A stretch of DNA of 28,953 bases from Casp-actino8 sp041159745 (lineage in GTDB: Bacteria > Actinomycetota > Acidimicrobiia > Acidimicrobiales > Ilumatobacteraceae), in NCBI GenBank assembly GCA_041159745.1, contig JBEAXP010000087.1:1-28953 (forward strand), read 5' to 3'. Within the stretch, counting starts at the first letter, position 1. Each line of letters starts with the position of its first letter. A program made the translations under genes and the position numbers. The notes beneath the pieces were generated by a model that was not told the origin of the DNA, did not search any database, and worked only from the letters and a program-made list of their open reading frames with translations. Positions 7,650-15,932 of the stretch are shown one piece after another.

Positions 7650-8513
7650 ATGAACGAGATTCCCCGATTCAGCCCCTCGGCGTCCGCTTCGGAGGTGGCC
7701 GAGGCCATCACGACAGCGGGCGTGGCGATCGTCGAACGTCTCGTGCCCGAAGCGACGGTCGACCAGTTGCTCGCCGAGATGCAACCCCACATCGATGCGA
7801 CGCCACCCGGTGGCGACGACTTCTCGGGGCGCCGCACCACGCGGACCGGAGCGCTCCTCGCGCGATCTCGTGCGAGTCAGGAGTTCATCGCCCATCCGCT
7901 GGTTCTCGGGGCCGTCGATGCCGTGCTCGGACCGAACGCCACCAACTATCAATTGCACCTCACGCAAATCATCGCCATCGGTCCCGACTCGGCGGCGCAA
8001 CCGCTGCATCGCGATCAGTGGTGCTTCGATTTCTTCCCGTTCCCCCCTGAGATGGACGTCGAGGTGTCGACGATCTGGGCCCTCGACGACTTCACCGAGG
8101 AGAACGGTGCAACCCGGATCATTCCGTACTCGCTGCTCGATCCGCGCGAGTCGGTTGCCGACGAACATCGAACGGTGCAAGCCGTGATGCCGAAGGGTTC
8201 GGTCGTCCTCTATTCCGGGCGCACGATTCACGGAGGCGGCGCCAACCGGTCCGCTCGGGTCCGCCATGCGTTGAACGTCGACTACGTGCTCGGCTGGTTG
8301 CGTCAGGAAGAGAACCAATATCTGTCGTGCCCACCCGACGTGGCTCGGCATCTGCCCGTTCACATTCAGAAGTTGGCCGGCTACACCATGGGCGCGTACG
8401 CCCTCGGCTACGTCGACGACGTTCGCGATCCGATGGCGCTGCTGTCCGGCGCGACCGGGGCGTCCTCCTTCGGTGGCGACGGCAGCGTCACTCCGAACAT
8501 CGGACGGCGATGA
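7650..8513 (+). CDS. Phytanoyl-CoA dioxygenase (PhyH)-family oxygenase
   Basis: A 287-residue Fe(II)/2-oxoglutarate oxygenase of the PhyH superfamily. The iron triad is visible as His120 and Asp122 (PLHRDQW) and His194 (TIHGGGANRS), with a basic residue after it (Arg200 or Arg203) in the region that holds 2-oxoglutarate. The segment WALDDFTEENGATRIIPYS is typical of the family. Bacterial members hydroxylate varied substrates, including fatty acyl, terpenoid and osmolyte compounds; the substrate here is unknown. Its stop overlaps the start of the metallo-beta-lactamase gene in an ATGA, so the two form an operon. It is divergent from the GntR operon across the palindrome at 7580-7593 and might share that control. 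Confidence 0.9.
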   Translation: MNEIPRFSPSASASEVAEAITTAGVAIVERLVPEATVDQLLAEMQPHIDATPPGGDDFSGRRTTRTGALLARSRASQEFIAHPLVLGAVDAVLGPNATNYQLHLTQIIAIGPDSAAQPLHRDQWCFDFFPFPPEMDVEVSTIWALDDFTEENGATRIIPYSLLDPRESVADEHRTVQAVMPKGSVVLYSGRTIHGGGANRSARVRHALNVDYVLGWLRQEENQYLSCPPDVARHLPVHIQKLAGYTMGAYALGYVDDVRDPMALLSGATGASSFGGDGSVTPNIGRR

Positions 8514-9388
8514 GCGCTCTCGAAGTCGTTCTCACCGGCACCGGTGTCCCCCATGCCGCTCCCGGCCGAGCCGGGGCGGGAACGCTGGTGCGATACCGCG
8601 ACGGTGACACCACGATCAGCCTGCAGTTCGACGCCGGTCGCGGCACCACGATCCGACTGGTGGAAGCCGGTTCGCCGGCGCCACAACTCGCGGCCCTGTT
8701 CCTCACCCATCTGCACAGCGATCACCTCGTCGACCTGGCCGATGTGGCGATGACCCGGTGGATCCAGCAACAACTGCACAAGACCGGGCCGCTCACGATC
8801 GTGACGCCCGAGGGCGGGGCGGCTCGTTTCGCGCGGCGCATGCTCGAGCCGTTCGACGAGGACATCGAGGTTCGTATGGAACACACCGGTGCACCGCATC
8901 CTTCGATCGATCTGCGCGTGTTCGATGCCTCGTTCGAACCGCAGATCGTCTGGCGCGACGATGAGCACGGCGTGTCCGTCACGTCGGTCGGTGTTCATCA
9001 CGAGCCCGTACCCGATGCCGTCGCCTACCGGGTCGACACTCCCGCCGGAGCGGTCGTGATCTCGGGGGACACCCGCGTGTGCGCCGAAGTCGAGTCGTTG
9101 ACCGCGGGTGCGCACATCCTCGTCCACGAGGCCTGTCGCAAGACGGCCATGAGCAAGCAGATCGCCGGCACGGTGTTCGAAACCATCTTCAGCTACCACG
9201 CCGACACCGTCGCGCTGGGCGAGATGGCCCAGCGGGTGGGTGTTCCGCATCTGGTTCTGACGCATCTGATTCCGCAGCCGAGCACGCCCGAGGACGAGGC
9301 CAAGTTCGAGCGCGATGTTCGCGATGGCGGCTACACCGGCCGAGTGTCGGTCGGCCGCGACCTCATGACGTTCACGCTCGAGGGTTGA
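8510..9388 (+). CDS. Metallo-beta-lactamase-fold hydrolase, RNase Z-like
   Basis: A 292-residue MBL-fold protein. The metal motif THLHSDHLVD gives His67, His69, Asp71 and His72; further probable ligands are the His in VGVHHEPVPD and the Asp in VVISGDTRVC, and a C-terminal His in LTHLIP. The opening LTGTGVPHAAPGRAGAGTLV and the order of motifs resemble the tRNase Z/arylsulfatase (AtsA)-like branch rather than beta-lactamases. The tRNA-binding exosite arm of true RNase Z is not apparent, so a small-molecule esterase, lactonase or sulfatase role is more likely. The start ATG overlaps the stop of the PhyH gene by 4 nt, implying translational coupling. The last 17 nt overlap the convergent MOSC gene. 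Confidence 0.88.
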   Translation: MSALEVVLTGTGVPHAAPGRAGAGTLVRYRDGDTTISLQFDAGRGTTIRLVEAGSPAPQLAALFLTHLHSDHLVDLADVAMTRWIQQQLHKTGPLTIVTPEGGAARFARRMLEPFDEDIEVRMEHTGAPHPSIDLRVFDASFEPQIVWRDDEHGVSVTSVGVHHEPVPDAVAYRVDTPAGAVVISGDTRVCAEVESLTAGAHILVHEACRKTAMSKQIAGTVFETIFSYHADTVALGEMAQRVGVPHLVLTHLIPQPSTPEDEAKFERDVRDGGYTGRVSVGRDLMTFTLEG

Positions 9389-10235
9389 GGAACACGAGCG
9401 GGTCGCCGGCACCGATACGGCCGGGTCTGGTGATTCGCGCGTACACGCCCACGTTCTGATCGAGATCGCGCACGACGTGTCGGAGCACCGCTCGATCTTC
9501 CGGAACGTCCTTGCCCACGGCCCGCGTGACCATCACGCACCGAGGACACGGCCCGAGGAACTCGATCTCGGCTTCTCCCAGCGTGGCCCGGCGCCCGCCC
9601 CACGAGAACTCGGGATGGCCGGGCTCTTCACCGGAGTCGATCACGAGGCTCGGTCGGAAGCGCGTGACATCGACGACCGAGTCGGGCAACGCCTCCCCCA
9701 GTGCACGCAACGCCGACGTGGTCATGACCATCAACGGCCAGCAGTCGTAGTACGTGCCGGGCGGCGACTCGAACTCCATCACCTCGGGAGGAAACTGCGC
9801 GAGATCGGGCAATGGTTCGTCGTCGGTGCGACCGAACACGCCGCGCAACTCGGCGATGATGTCGTCGGAGTCGGGAGCCCCGCGCCGATAGTGATCGAGA
9901 TCTCCGGCGGGCGCCAGCGATTCGAGGCGAACCCGATGGCCCACGGCCTCGCTCACCAGTTGATGCACCGACGCATCGTCCGTTCGCACCGTTCGGCCAT
10001 CGGGCAGAGCGATCTCGACGACGTCGTCGTTTCCGCGAGCCGAACCGTCGACGCGGCGGGCAGCCAGACGCATCAGGCCGCCGATCTTCTTCGCCCCTCT
10101 GATTCCACCACGCTCGAGATCGCGCACCGCCCAGATGCGATCGCCGACGAGCCCGAGATCGTCGAGGTCGGCCGCATCGACCGTGCCCCCGACCATCGAC
10201 TTGACCGGGTAGATCCAGATCTGGTGCAGACGCAT
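9372..10235 (-). CDS. MOSC-domain protein, YcbX/mARC-like
   Basis: A 287-residue protein with an N-terminal MOSC_N beta-barrel, starting MRLHQIWIYPVKSM, which is the classic YcbX/mARC opening, and a C-terminal MOSC domain. The molybdenum-liganding cysteine is expected in GPCPRCVMVTRAVG (Cys230 or Cys233). Relatives reduce N-hydroxylated compounds using molybdenum cofactor and an electron donor; no ferredoxin domain is fused here, so a separate donor is needed. ATG 10235 overlaps the acyl-CoA dehydrogenase stop by 1 nt (TGATG), so the two are co-translated. The 3' end overlaps the convergent hydrolase gene. Confidence 0.9.
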   Translation of the reverse strand: MRLHQIWIYPVKSMVGGTVDAADLDDLGLVGDRIWAVRDLERGGIRGAKKIGGLMRLAARRVDGSARGNDDVVEIALPDGRTVRTDDASVHQLVSEAVGHRVRLESLAPAGDLDHYRRGAPDSDDIIAELRGVFGRTDDEPLPDLAQFPPEVMEFESPPGTYYDCWPLMVMTTSALRALGEALPDSVVDVTRFRPSLVIDSGEEPGHPEFSWGGRRATLGEAEIEFLGPCPRCVMVTRAVGKDVPEDRAVLRHVVRDLDQNVGVYARITRPGRIGAGDPLVFLNPRA

Positions 10236-11452
10236 CAGCGTTGCGTACCGACCCTCAGGTCCTTGAACGGCACGTCCTTGTCGACCATCGGCTCGCGCGG
10301 AAGTCCGAGGACGCGATCGCCGATGATGTTCTTCTGGATCTCGTCGGTTCCGCCGGCGATTCCCGACTGGAAGCTGTTGAGCAGACGACGAGCCCACGCC
10401 TCTCCACGCGAACCTTCGGCCTCCCACGCATCGGTGTCGGGGCCGACCAGACGGCTGATGAGAGGACGGCTCATCCACGAGATGCGCGAGCCGTGCAACT
10501 TGCCGAGCGATCCACCGGGGCCCGGCACACGACCGGCCTTCATCTCGGCCCGGGTGCGCATGGCCACCAGAGACTTGGCGGTCTCTTCGCTGTAGATGCG
10601 CATGAGCTCCTGGCGAACGACCGGATCGGAGATCTTGCCGTTCTTCTTGGCCACTTCGATCAGGCCGTCGGCCAACGTGTGCGTGACACCGCTGGACGAG
10701 CCGGTGCCGATGGCCACGCGCTCGAACATGAGCATGGCGGTGGCCTGGTTCCAGCCGTTGTTCAACTCGCCCAGCAACCACGACTTGGGGATGCGCACGT
10801 CGGTGAGGAAGATCTCGTTGAAGTGCTTGCCGCCGTCGATCTGGTGGATGGGGCGAATCTCCACACCCTTGGCCCTCATGTCGAGGATGAACATCGAGAT
10901 ACCGGCGTGCTTCGGGGCGTCGGGATTGGTGCGGGCGATGACCACGCCGTAGTCGCTCACGTGGGCGAGGGTGGTCCAGACCTTCTGGCCATTGATGACC
11001 CATTCGTCACCGTCGAGTTCGGCCTTCGTCTGCAGACTCGCGACATCGGAGCCGGCGCCGGGCTCGGAGAACATCTGACACCAGATGGTGCGACCCGAGA
11101 TGTTGTCGGGCATGAACGTGCGCTTCTGCTCCTCGGTGCCGAACTGATTGAGAACGGGGAGGCACATGCCGTGACTGATCACGTACTCGAACGTCATGTC
11201 GGGGAACTTGCCGTACTCCTCGCGGTAGATCCGCTCGTGGGCCCGGCTGAGTCCGGCACCGCCGTACTCCTTCGCGTAGGTGAGTCCGGCCAGACCGGCC
11301 TCGGCCAACTTCAACTGGAACTCGCGACCCACACCCACCGAGTTGCCGTCGCGCATGTTGCCGCTGGCGTTCTTGGCGAGGAAGTCGCGGACCTTGGCGC
11401 GAAACGCCTCGGCTTCCTGCGGGGAGAGAGTGTCTTCGGTCGCGGTGCTCAT
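10235..11452 (-). CDS. Acyl-CoA dehydrogenase family protein
   Basis: A 405-residue flavoprotein that would introduce an alpha-beta double bond in an acyl-CoA. Visible elements are the N-terminal helical domain (~10-120), the FAD/substrate segment WCQMFSEPGAGSDVAS, KVWTTLAHVSDYG, and the C-terminal SFQSGIAGGTDEIQKNIIGDR. At the place where medium-chain enzymes have the catalytic Glu before G-T, this protein has Gly (AGGT), as in many actinobacterial FadE proteins; in those the base sits elsewhere or in a partner subunit. ATG 11452 lies 6 nt after CACAAT, a leaderless-type start; the frame is open further upstream but without family sequence. It pairs with the MOSC gene and is divergent from the cupin. 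Confidence 0.92.
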   Translation of the reverse strand: MSTATEDTLSPQEAEAFRAKVRDFLAKNASGNMRDGNSVGVGREFQLKLAEAGLAGLTYAKEYGGAGLSRAHERIYREEYGKFPDMTFEYVISHGMCLPVLNQFGTEEQKRTFMPDNISGRTIWCQMFSEPGAGSDVASLQTKAELDGDEWVINGQKVWTTLAHVSDYGVVIARTNPDAPKHAGISMFILDMRAKGVEIRPIHQIDGGKHFNEIFLTDVRIPKSWLLGELNNGWNQATAMLMFERVAIGTGSSSGVTHTLADGLIEVAKKNGKISDPVVRQELMRIYSEETAKSLVAMRTRAEMKAGRVPGPGGSLGKLHGSRISWMSRPLISRLVGPDTDAWEAEGSRGEAWARRLLNSFQSGIAGGTDEIQKNIIGDRVLGLPREPMVDKDVPFKDLRVGTQR

Positions 11453-11458
11453 GGGCTC

Positions 11459-11464
11459 ATTGTG
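11459..11464 (-). promoter_or_regulatory. Candidate -10 box CACAAT for the acyl-CoA dehydrogenase gene
   Basis: CACAAT on the minus strand, 6 nt before ATG 11452. It deviates from TAnnnT at the first base; accepted on spacing and lack of a Shine-Dalgarno. Confidence 0.4.
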
Positions 11465-11499
11465 CCATCGGCTCGCCGACCCGGTCCCATCCGAGCCGG

Positions 11500-11505
11500 T
11501 ACCGT
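11500..11505 (+). promoter_or_regulatory. Candidate -10 box TACCGT for the cupin gene
   Basis: TACCGT followed by 6 nt and ATG 11512, identical to the boxes before 7650 and before the MFS gene at 22326. Confidence 0.55.
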
Positions 11506-11511
11506 GCGCCC

Positions 11512-11919
11512 ATGTCCGACCGACGTCACGCCGTCTTCCGCACCATCGCCGACTGCCCCGCCGAGTCCTGGTCGTCGCCGACACGCGGAGCGGTCACCTG
11601 GTGGGAACTGATCGGCGGCGACACCACCCCCACCCACGACATCACCGCCGGGGTGGCCGAGATCCCGGTCGGATCGGCTTCTCCCCCGCGCGGGCATCAT
11701 CACGACGCCGCCGAGCTCTACTTCATCATCGGCGGCCGCGGCGAGGTCGTGGTCGACGGCCATCCGACCGACGTTGCGGTGGGGTCAGCCGTGTGGATAC
11801 CAGCCGACGTCGAGCACTTCGCCCGGAACACCGGAGACGAGCCGCTGCGGCTGCTGTACGTGTTCGGTCGCGACAAGTTCAGCGAGGTTCACTACACGTT
11901 CCCCGGCGAGGCCGAGTAG
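11512..11919 (+). CDS. Single-domain cupin protein
   Basis: A 135-residue small beta-barrel. Cupin motif 1 is present as RGHHHDAAELYFIIGGRGEV (HxH-x3-E and the closing G), and motif 2 as GSAVWIPADVEHFARNTG with the last metal His. The set of three His and one Glu should bind a divalent metal. Such stand-alone cupins act as dioxygenases, isomerases or lyases, or bind small molecules, so no reaction can be given. It is a single-gene unit with its own leaderless-type promoter, divergent from the acyl-CoA dehydrogenase and convergent with the P450 operon. Confidence 0.88.
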   Translation: MSDRRHAVFRTIADCPAESWSSPTRGAVTWWELIGGDTTPTHDITAGVAEIPVGSASPPRGHHHDAAELYFIIGGRGEVVVDGHPTDVAVGSAVWIPADVEHFARNTGDEPLRLLYVFGRDKFSEVHYTFPGEAE

Positions 11920-11920
11920 C

Positions 11921-11934
11921 CGGCCGGCCGGCCG
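11921..11934. terminator. GC palindrome between convergent genes, possible bidirectional terminator
   Basis: CGGCCGGCCGGCCG is its own reverse complement and fills the 18-nt gap between the cupin stop and the P450 stop. No T-run follows on either strand, so intrinsic termination is only a possibility. Confidence 0.3.
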
Positions 11935-11937
11935 TAG

Positions 11938-13146
11938 TCAGTAGCGCACGGGCATCGCGTGGATGCCGGCGATGAAACTCGAGTGCATGCGCTCCACCGG
12001 GCCGCCCGGTTCCATGCGCGGCATGCGCATCAGGACTTCGCGGAACATCACGGCCAGTTCGACTCGCGCCACGTGCATTCCGAGGCAGAGATGCGGCCCG
12101 CCGGCTCCGAACGCGACGTGCGGATTGGGATCGCGCCCCACGTCGAACACGTCGGGGTTGGCGAACACGTCCTCGTCACGATTGGCCGCTCCGTAGAACA
12201 TGACGACGCGGTCGCCCTTCTTGATCTTCTGACCCCGGATCTCGACGTCCTCCATGACGGTTCGCTTGAAGTGCGAAACCGGACTCGTGAAGCGCAGCAT
12301 CTCCTCGATGGCGGTGCCCAGGAGACCGTCGACGTCGTTCATGAGACGCTGGCGCTGATCGGGGTGCTCGAACAGCAACTGCATGCCGGCCGCCAGCAGG
12401 TTGCGCGTGGTGTCGCCTCCGGCGTTCACGAGCAGAAGGAAGAACCATTGGAACTCGGAATCGGTGAGTCGATCGCCGTCGACTTCGGCGTTCACGAGAA
12501 CGGTGGCCAGGTCGTCACCCGGATTGCCGCGCTTGTGATCGGCCACCGACTGGGCGTATCCGAGCATCTCGCCGATGGCCGCCATCTTCACGTCGGGCGG
12601 CGCGATGGCGTCGTCGTTGGTGTGCATGATCTCGGTGAGGTCGTAGAGACGCTCGCCGTCGGCGCGCGGCATCCCCATCAATTCGGCGATGAGGCCCGAG
12701 GGAAGCCGACCGGCGATCTCGCTCACGAAGTCGCAACTGCCCTTGGCGATCACCGAGTCGACGATTTCGCGCGCGAGTTCCTCGATGCGCGGCCGCAGGA
12801 GCGGGGCGTTCTTGGGGGTGAAGCCGCGACTCACGAGCAACTTGAAGCGATCGTGCTGCGGCGGATCCATGTTGAGCATCATCTGACGGCCCGCGTACAA
12901 GTTGGCCTCGTCGGGATCGGGAAGCATCACTCCCTTCTCCCATGAACTGAACAACTTGGGCGTGCGGCTGATGAACTTCACGTCCTCGTGCTTGGTGATC
13001 GCCCAGAAACCGGGGCCGCTGGCCGGATCTTCGCGATGCCAGAACACCGGCGCGTTCGCGCGCAGCCACGCGTACTGCTCCCACGGGTGTCCGCGCGTGG
13101 CGAACGTTTCGGGTGACACGAGATCGATGTCGTCAGCGGTGATCAC
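11938..13146 (-). CDS. Cytochrome P450, CYP124/125/142-like
   Basis: A 402-residue soluble bacterial P450. The oxygen-activation helix reads NAGGDTTRN, the ExxR pair is EEMLRFTSP, and the heme loop FGAGGPHLCLG places the thiolate ligand at Cys354. The segments FKRTVMEDVEIRGQKIKKGD and NPNPHVAFG resemble actinobacterial CYP124/125/142 enzymes, which hydroxylate terminal methyl groups of steroids and branched lipids; that assignment is by resemblance only. Start GTG 13146 is supported by a strong Shine-Dalgarno, GGGGGAG, 4 nt upstream. It follows the sarcosine-oxidase-like gene by 22 nt and is the last gene of the ligase operon. Redox partners (ferredoxin, reductase) are not in the window. Confidence 0.93.
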   Translation of the reverse strand: MITADDIDLVSPETFATRGHPWEQYAWLRANAPVFWHREDPASGPGFWAITKHEDVKFISRTPKLFSSWEKGVMLPDPDEANLYAGRQMMLNMDPPQHDRFKLLVSRGFTPKNAPLLRPRIEELAREIVDSVIAKGSCDFVSEIAGRLPSGLIAELMGMPRADGERLYDLTEIMHTNDDAIAPPDVKMAAIGEMLGYAQSVADHKRGNPGDDLATVLVNAEVDGDRLTDSEFQWFFLLLVNAGGDTTRNLLAAGMQLLFEHPDQRQRLMNDVDGLLGTAIEEMLRFTSPVSHFKRTVMEDVEIRGQKIKKGDRVVMFYGAANRDEDVFANPDVFDVGRDPNPHVAFGAGGPHLCLGMHVARVELAVMFREVLMRMPRMEPGGPVERMHSSFIAGIHAMPVRY

Positions 13147-13168
13147 TTCTCTCCCCCAGACACTCGAG

Positions 13169-14317
13169 TCACTTGTGACCCGATGGCCCCACACTACGAG
13201 CCGTGCGGTGGAGCGTGAAAGGGTTGCCGGCCCACGATTCGCCTTCCACCAGGTCGGCCACTCTCCGCGCGAGCACGGGCAGGAACTTGAATCCGTGACC
13301 GCCCAACCCGACGCCGACCACGACGTTCCCCAACCGGTCGACGAGAAAGTCTTCGTCGGGATACGACGCGTACAAGCACGTGGTGACCGATAGCGGCTCG
13401 GGGTCGACACCGGGAACGTTCTCGCGCATCCATTCGCTGACCGCCGCGCGCGCATCCGCGTCGGGCTCGGGCCGAATGTCCGGGTCGATCGGCCGACCCG
13501 TGTAATGGCCGCCGGCCTTGAGGCGACCATCGGGGGTCGGGAGTCCGTAGTACTCGGGTACGTCACGACGGATGAACGTCGGCCACGGTGCGTCGATGAT
13601 CGGCCGGAAGAAGAAGACCTGTTCGTCGGTCACCGTGAGCGCGGGAACCGCGTCCGCGAACGCGGGTCCGCCGTCGACTCGTCCGAGCAGCGAGTCGAGA
13701 AGGCGATCGGCCCACGCCCCCATCGTGAACACCGCGCGCCGCGCCTGGACGGTTCGCGCGGCCGTGTGCACGGTGACGAGGTCGCCATCGTTGGATAGCC
13801 CCCGCACCGGCTCGGAGAAGTGGAGATCGGCTCCCGCGGCCAGAGCCCGATCCTGGAAGAGACGCACCGCCGCGTCGGCGTTCACGGTTCCGCAGACCGG
13901 CTGCCACAGCACCGGGGTGTCGAAACGAAATCCGGGGAACCGTGCTCGAGCGTCGGACGCGTCCAACATCTCGACCGGCATACCCGCGGCCCGGCAACTG
14001 CGCTCGATCTCGTCCAGTTCGTCGGCGATGCCGAAATCGATTCCACCGCCGAGACGCAAAAGGCCCCCGCCCGCCAGAGCGTCGAGACTCCTCCACTGCT
14101 CGATCGATTCGGCTCCCAGTCGCGCGTACACCTCGTCGGTGTACGCGGTTCGCACGATGCGTTCGGTGCCGTGCGAACTTCCGCGGTCGTGGGCACGCGC
14201 GAAGTGATCGAATCCGACGACGCGCAGACCGCGCGCCGTCAGCGCGTGGGCGACGGCCGAACCGAGGCCGCCGCAACCGATGATGACGACGTCGTACGCC
14301 TCAGGGGCCGACGACAT
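13169..14317 (-). CDS. FAD-dependent amine oxidase, monomeric sarcosine oxidase-like
   Basis: A 382-residue flavoprotein of the DAO superfamily. The N-terminal dinucleotide motif is GCGGLGSAVAHAL with a strand ending GFDH, followed by GSSHGTERIVRTAY, matching the flavin-contacting loop of monomeric sarcosine oxidase/N-methyltryptophan oxidase. Cys314 in TTCLYASYPDEDF lies where these enzymes attach FAD covalently (Cys315 in the Bacillus enzyme). It probably oxidises the N-methyl or other C-N bond of a secondary amine, giving H2O2. Its start overlaps the end of the acyl-CoA synthetase by 17 nt, and the P450 follows 22 nt after its stop. The combination with a CoA ligase and a P450 is not one I can match to a known pathway. 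Confidence 0.9.
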   Translation of the reverse strand: MSSAPEAYDVVIIGCGGLGSAVAHALTARGLRVVGFDHFARAHDRGSSHGTERIVRTAYTDEVYARLGAESIEQWRSLDALAGGGLLRLGGGIDFGIADELDEIERSCRAAGMPVEMLDASDARARFPGFRFDTPVLWQPVCGTVNADAAVRLFQDRALAAGADLHFSEPVRGLSNDGDLVTVHTAARTVQARRAVFTMGAWADRLLDSLLGRVDGGPAFADAVPALTVTDEQVFFFRPIIDAPWPTFIRRDVPEYYGLPTPDGRLKAGGHYTGRPIDPDIRPEPDADARAAVSEWMRENVPGVDPEPLSVTTCLYASYPDEDFLVDRLGNVVVGVGLGGHGFKFLPVLARRVADLVEGESWAGNPFTLHRTARSVGPSGHK

Positions 14318-15845
14318 CTTTGAACTGCACGCGCAGATCCTTCTTCAACGCCTTGCCCGAGGGGTTGCGCGGCACGACGTCCACGAAGCGAACCGCGACC
14401 GGCTGCTTGAAGCGTGCGAGCTTGCCCTCGCAGTGCGCGAGGATGTCGGCCTCGGTCACGTTCGGGTCCTTCTTCACGACGATCGCCAACGGCGACTCGC
14501 CCCACTTCTGCGAAGGGATTCCGATGACCGCGGTCTCCGTGACACCGGGGTGCCCCATGATCACGTTCTCGATCTCGGCCGGATACACGTTCTCGCCACC
14601 CGAGATGATCATGTCCTTGATGCGGTCCTGGATGTAGACGTAGCCCTCCTCGTCCATGATCGCGCCGTCACCGGTGTGCAACCAGCCGTCCTTCAACGAG
14701 TCGGCGGTGGCGTCGGGGCGGTTCCAGTAGCCGAGCATGATGTGCCCGCCGCGCACGAGGACTTCACCCGACTCGTTGGGCGCGCACTCGCTTCCGTCGG
14801 GCCGCACCACCTTCACATCGGTGAGGAAGAAGCTCTTGCCAGTGGAGCCGGCCTTCGACAACGCATCGGCCGGTGCGGTGACGCAGGCCGGGCCGCACGT
14901 CTCGGTGAGGCCGTACACCTGGCTGATCTCGATACCGAGCTTGTAGTAGGCCTCGATGAGCGGAACCGGAACGGGCGCCGCGCCGGTCAGGAGCCAGCGC
15001 ACGTGCTCGTGCTTGTGCTTCGCCGGGTCGTGCACGAGCAACATGAACTGGAGCATCGCCGGGACGAGCAGACCATTGTTGATGCGCTCCGAGTCGATGA
15101 GTTCCCACACCTTGTTCGGATCGAACGCGCGCATGAGCACGTGAGTGCAGCCCATGAAAATCGTGCCGAGGGCGGGCGTGAGAGCACCGACGTGGAACAT
15201 CGGCATCGGGTTGATGTAGCGGTCGCCCTGGGCGAGGTCGGCCGTGGTGCACATCGTGGACAGCGCCCAGTACTGCGTGTTGTGCGAGTGCATCACACCC
15301 TTCGGGAGTCCGGTGGTGCCCGACGTGTACATGATGTAGAGCAGATCGTCGCCCGAGGCCGTGACCGGCGGCTCGATCGGCTTCTCCTTGGCAGCTTCGG
15401 TGGCGTAGTCGAGCGCGAAGCCGGGCTTGTTGGCCGCGTCACCCACGTAGAGCCACGACTTCACATCGGTCTTCGCCCCACGCGACTGCAAATCGCTCAC
15501 GGTGGCGGCGAACTCCCCGCCGAACACGAGCACCGTCGTGCCCGAGTCCTTGAGGATGAATTCGAGTTCGTCGGCGACGAGGCGCCAGTTGAGCGGCACG
15601 ATCACGGCGCCCAACTTCGCAGTGGCGAAGAAGGCCGTGAGGTACTCGGCCGAGTTCATGAGCAGCAGGCCGACCCGGTCGCCCTTCTTCACCCCGGAGC
15701 GAACGAGCAGCTGCGCGGCCTTGTTGGTCTCGGCGTTGAGTTCGGCGTAGGTGTACCGACGATTGGCCGCCACGTCGAAGAGCGCCTCCATCTCGGAATT
15801 GACGTGGGCGCGACGGGCGAGAAGATTTCCGATGTTGGTGCTCAT
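14301..15845 (-). CDS. Acyl-CoA synthetase (AMP-forming), FadD-like
   Basis: A 514-residue ANL-superfamily ligase that adenylates a carboxylic acid and transfers it to CoA. Motifs in order: MYTSGTTGLPKGV (P-loop-like A3), YGLTET (A5), GWLHTGD (A7), DRIKDMIISGGENVYPAEIE (A8 hinge) and NPSGKALKKDLR, with the catalytic lysine (A10). The length is that of short FadD/medium-chain or aryl-acid ligases. First gene of the ligase, amine oxidase, P450 operon. The start ATG 15845 gives the usual N-terminus NIGNLLARRA; only a weak -10-like CACGAT lies upstream and no clear Shine-Dalgarno is seen. The acid used is unknown; fatty, terpenoid or steroid side-chain acids are possible given the P450. Confidence 0.93.
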   Translation of the reverse strand: MSTNIGNLLARRAHVNSEMEALFDVAANRRYTYAELNAETNKAAQLLVRSGVKKGDRVGLLLMNSAEYLTAFFATAKLGAVIVPLNWRLVADELEFILKDSGTTVLVFGGEFAATVSDLQSRGAKTDVKSWLYVGDAANKPGFALDYATEAAKEKPIEPPVTASGDDLLYIMYTSGTTGLPKGVMHSHNTQYWALSTMCTTADLAQGDRYINPMPMFHVGALTPALGTIFMGCTHVLMRAFDPNKVWELIDSERINNGLLVPAMLQFMLLVHDPAKHKHEHVRWLLTGAAPVPVPLIEAYYKLGIEISQVYGLTETCGPACVTAPADALSKAGSTGKSFFLTDVKVVRPDGSECAPNESGEVLVRGGHIMLGYWNRPDATADSLKDGWLHTGDGAIMDEEGYVYIQDRIKDMIISGGENVYPAEIENVIMGHPGVTETAVIGIPSQKWGESPLAIVVKKDPNVTEADILAHCEGKLARFKQPVAVRFVDVVPRNPSGKALKKDLRVQFKDVVGP

Positions 15846-15853
15846 GGGCCGAA

Positions 15854-15859
15854 ATCGTG
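15854..15859 (-). promoter_or_regulatory. Weak candidate -10 box CACGAT for the ligase operon
   Basis: CACGAT on the minus strand, 8 nt before ATG 15845. It is the poorest match of the leaderless set; listed because no Shine-Dalgarno is visible. Confidence 0.25.
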
Positions 15860-15920
15860 GCACAACGTCCCGGTCCCCGGCTACGGGGACGTACCTGTTC
15901 CAACGTCTGCTCACGGCAAC

Positions 15921-15926
15921 TACTGT
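15921..15926 (+). promoter_or_regulatory. Candidate -10 box TACTGT for the alpha/beta hydrolase gene
   Basis: TACTGT followed by 6 nt and ATG 15933. The gap holds no Shine-Dalgarno. Confidence 0.55.
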
Positions 15927-15932
15927 GCCGGC

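Noticed and set aside
11938..13146. Calling the P450 a cholesterol C26 hydroxylase (CYP125)
   Set aside because: The resemblance covers CYP124, 125 and 142 alike, and no other steroid ring-degradation gene set is complete in the window.
14280..15932. Long plus-strand open frame leading into the alpha/beta hydrolase, suggesting an 809-residue fusion
   Set aside because: The upstream part lies opposite the CoA ligase and has no recognisable fold; the hydrolase has a normal family start at 15933 with its own -10 box.
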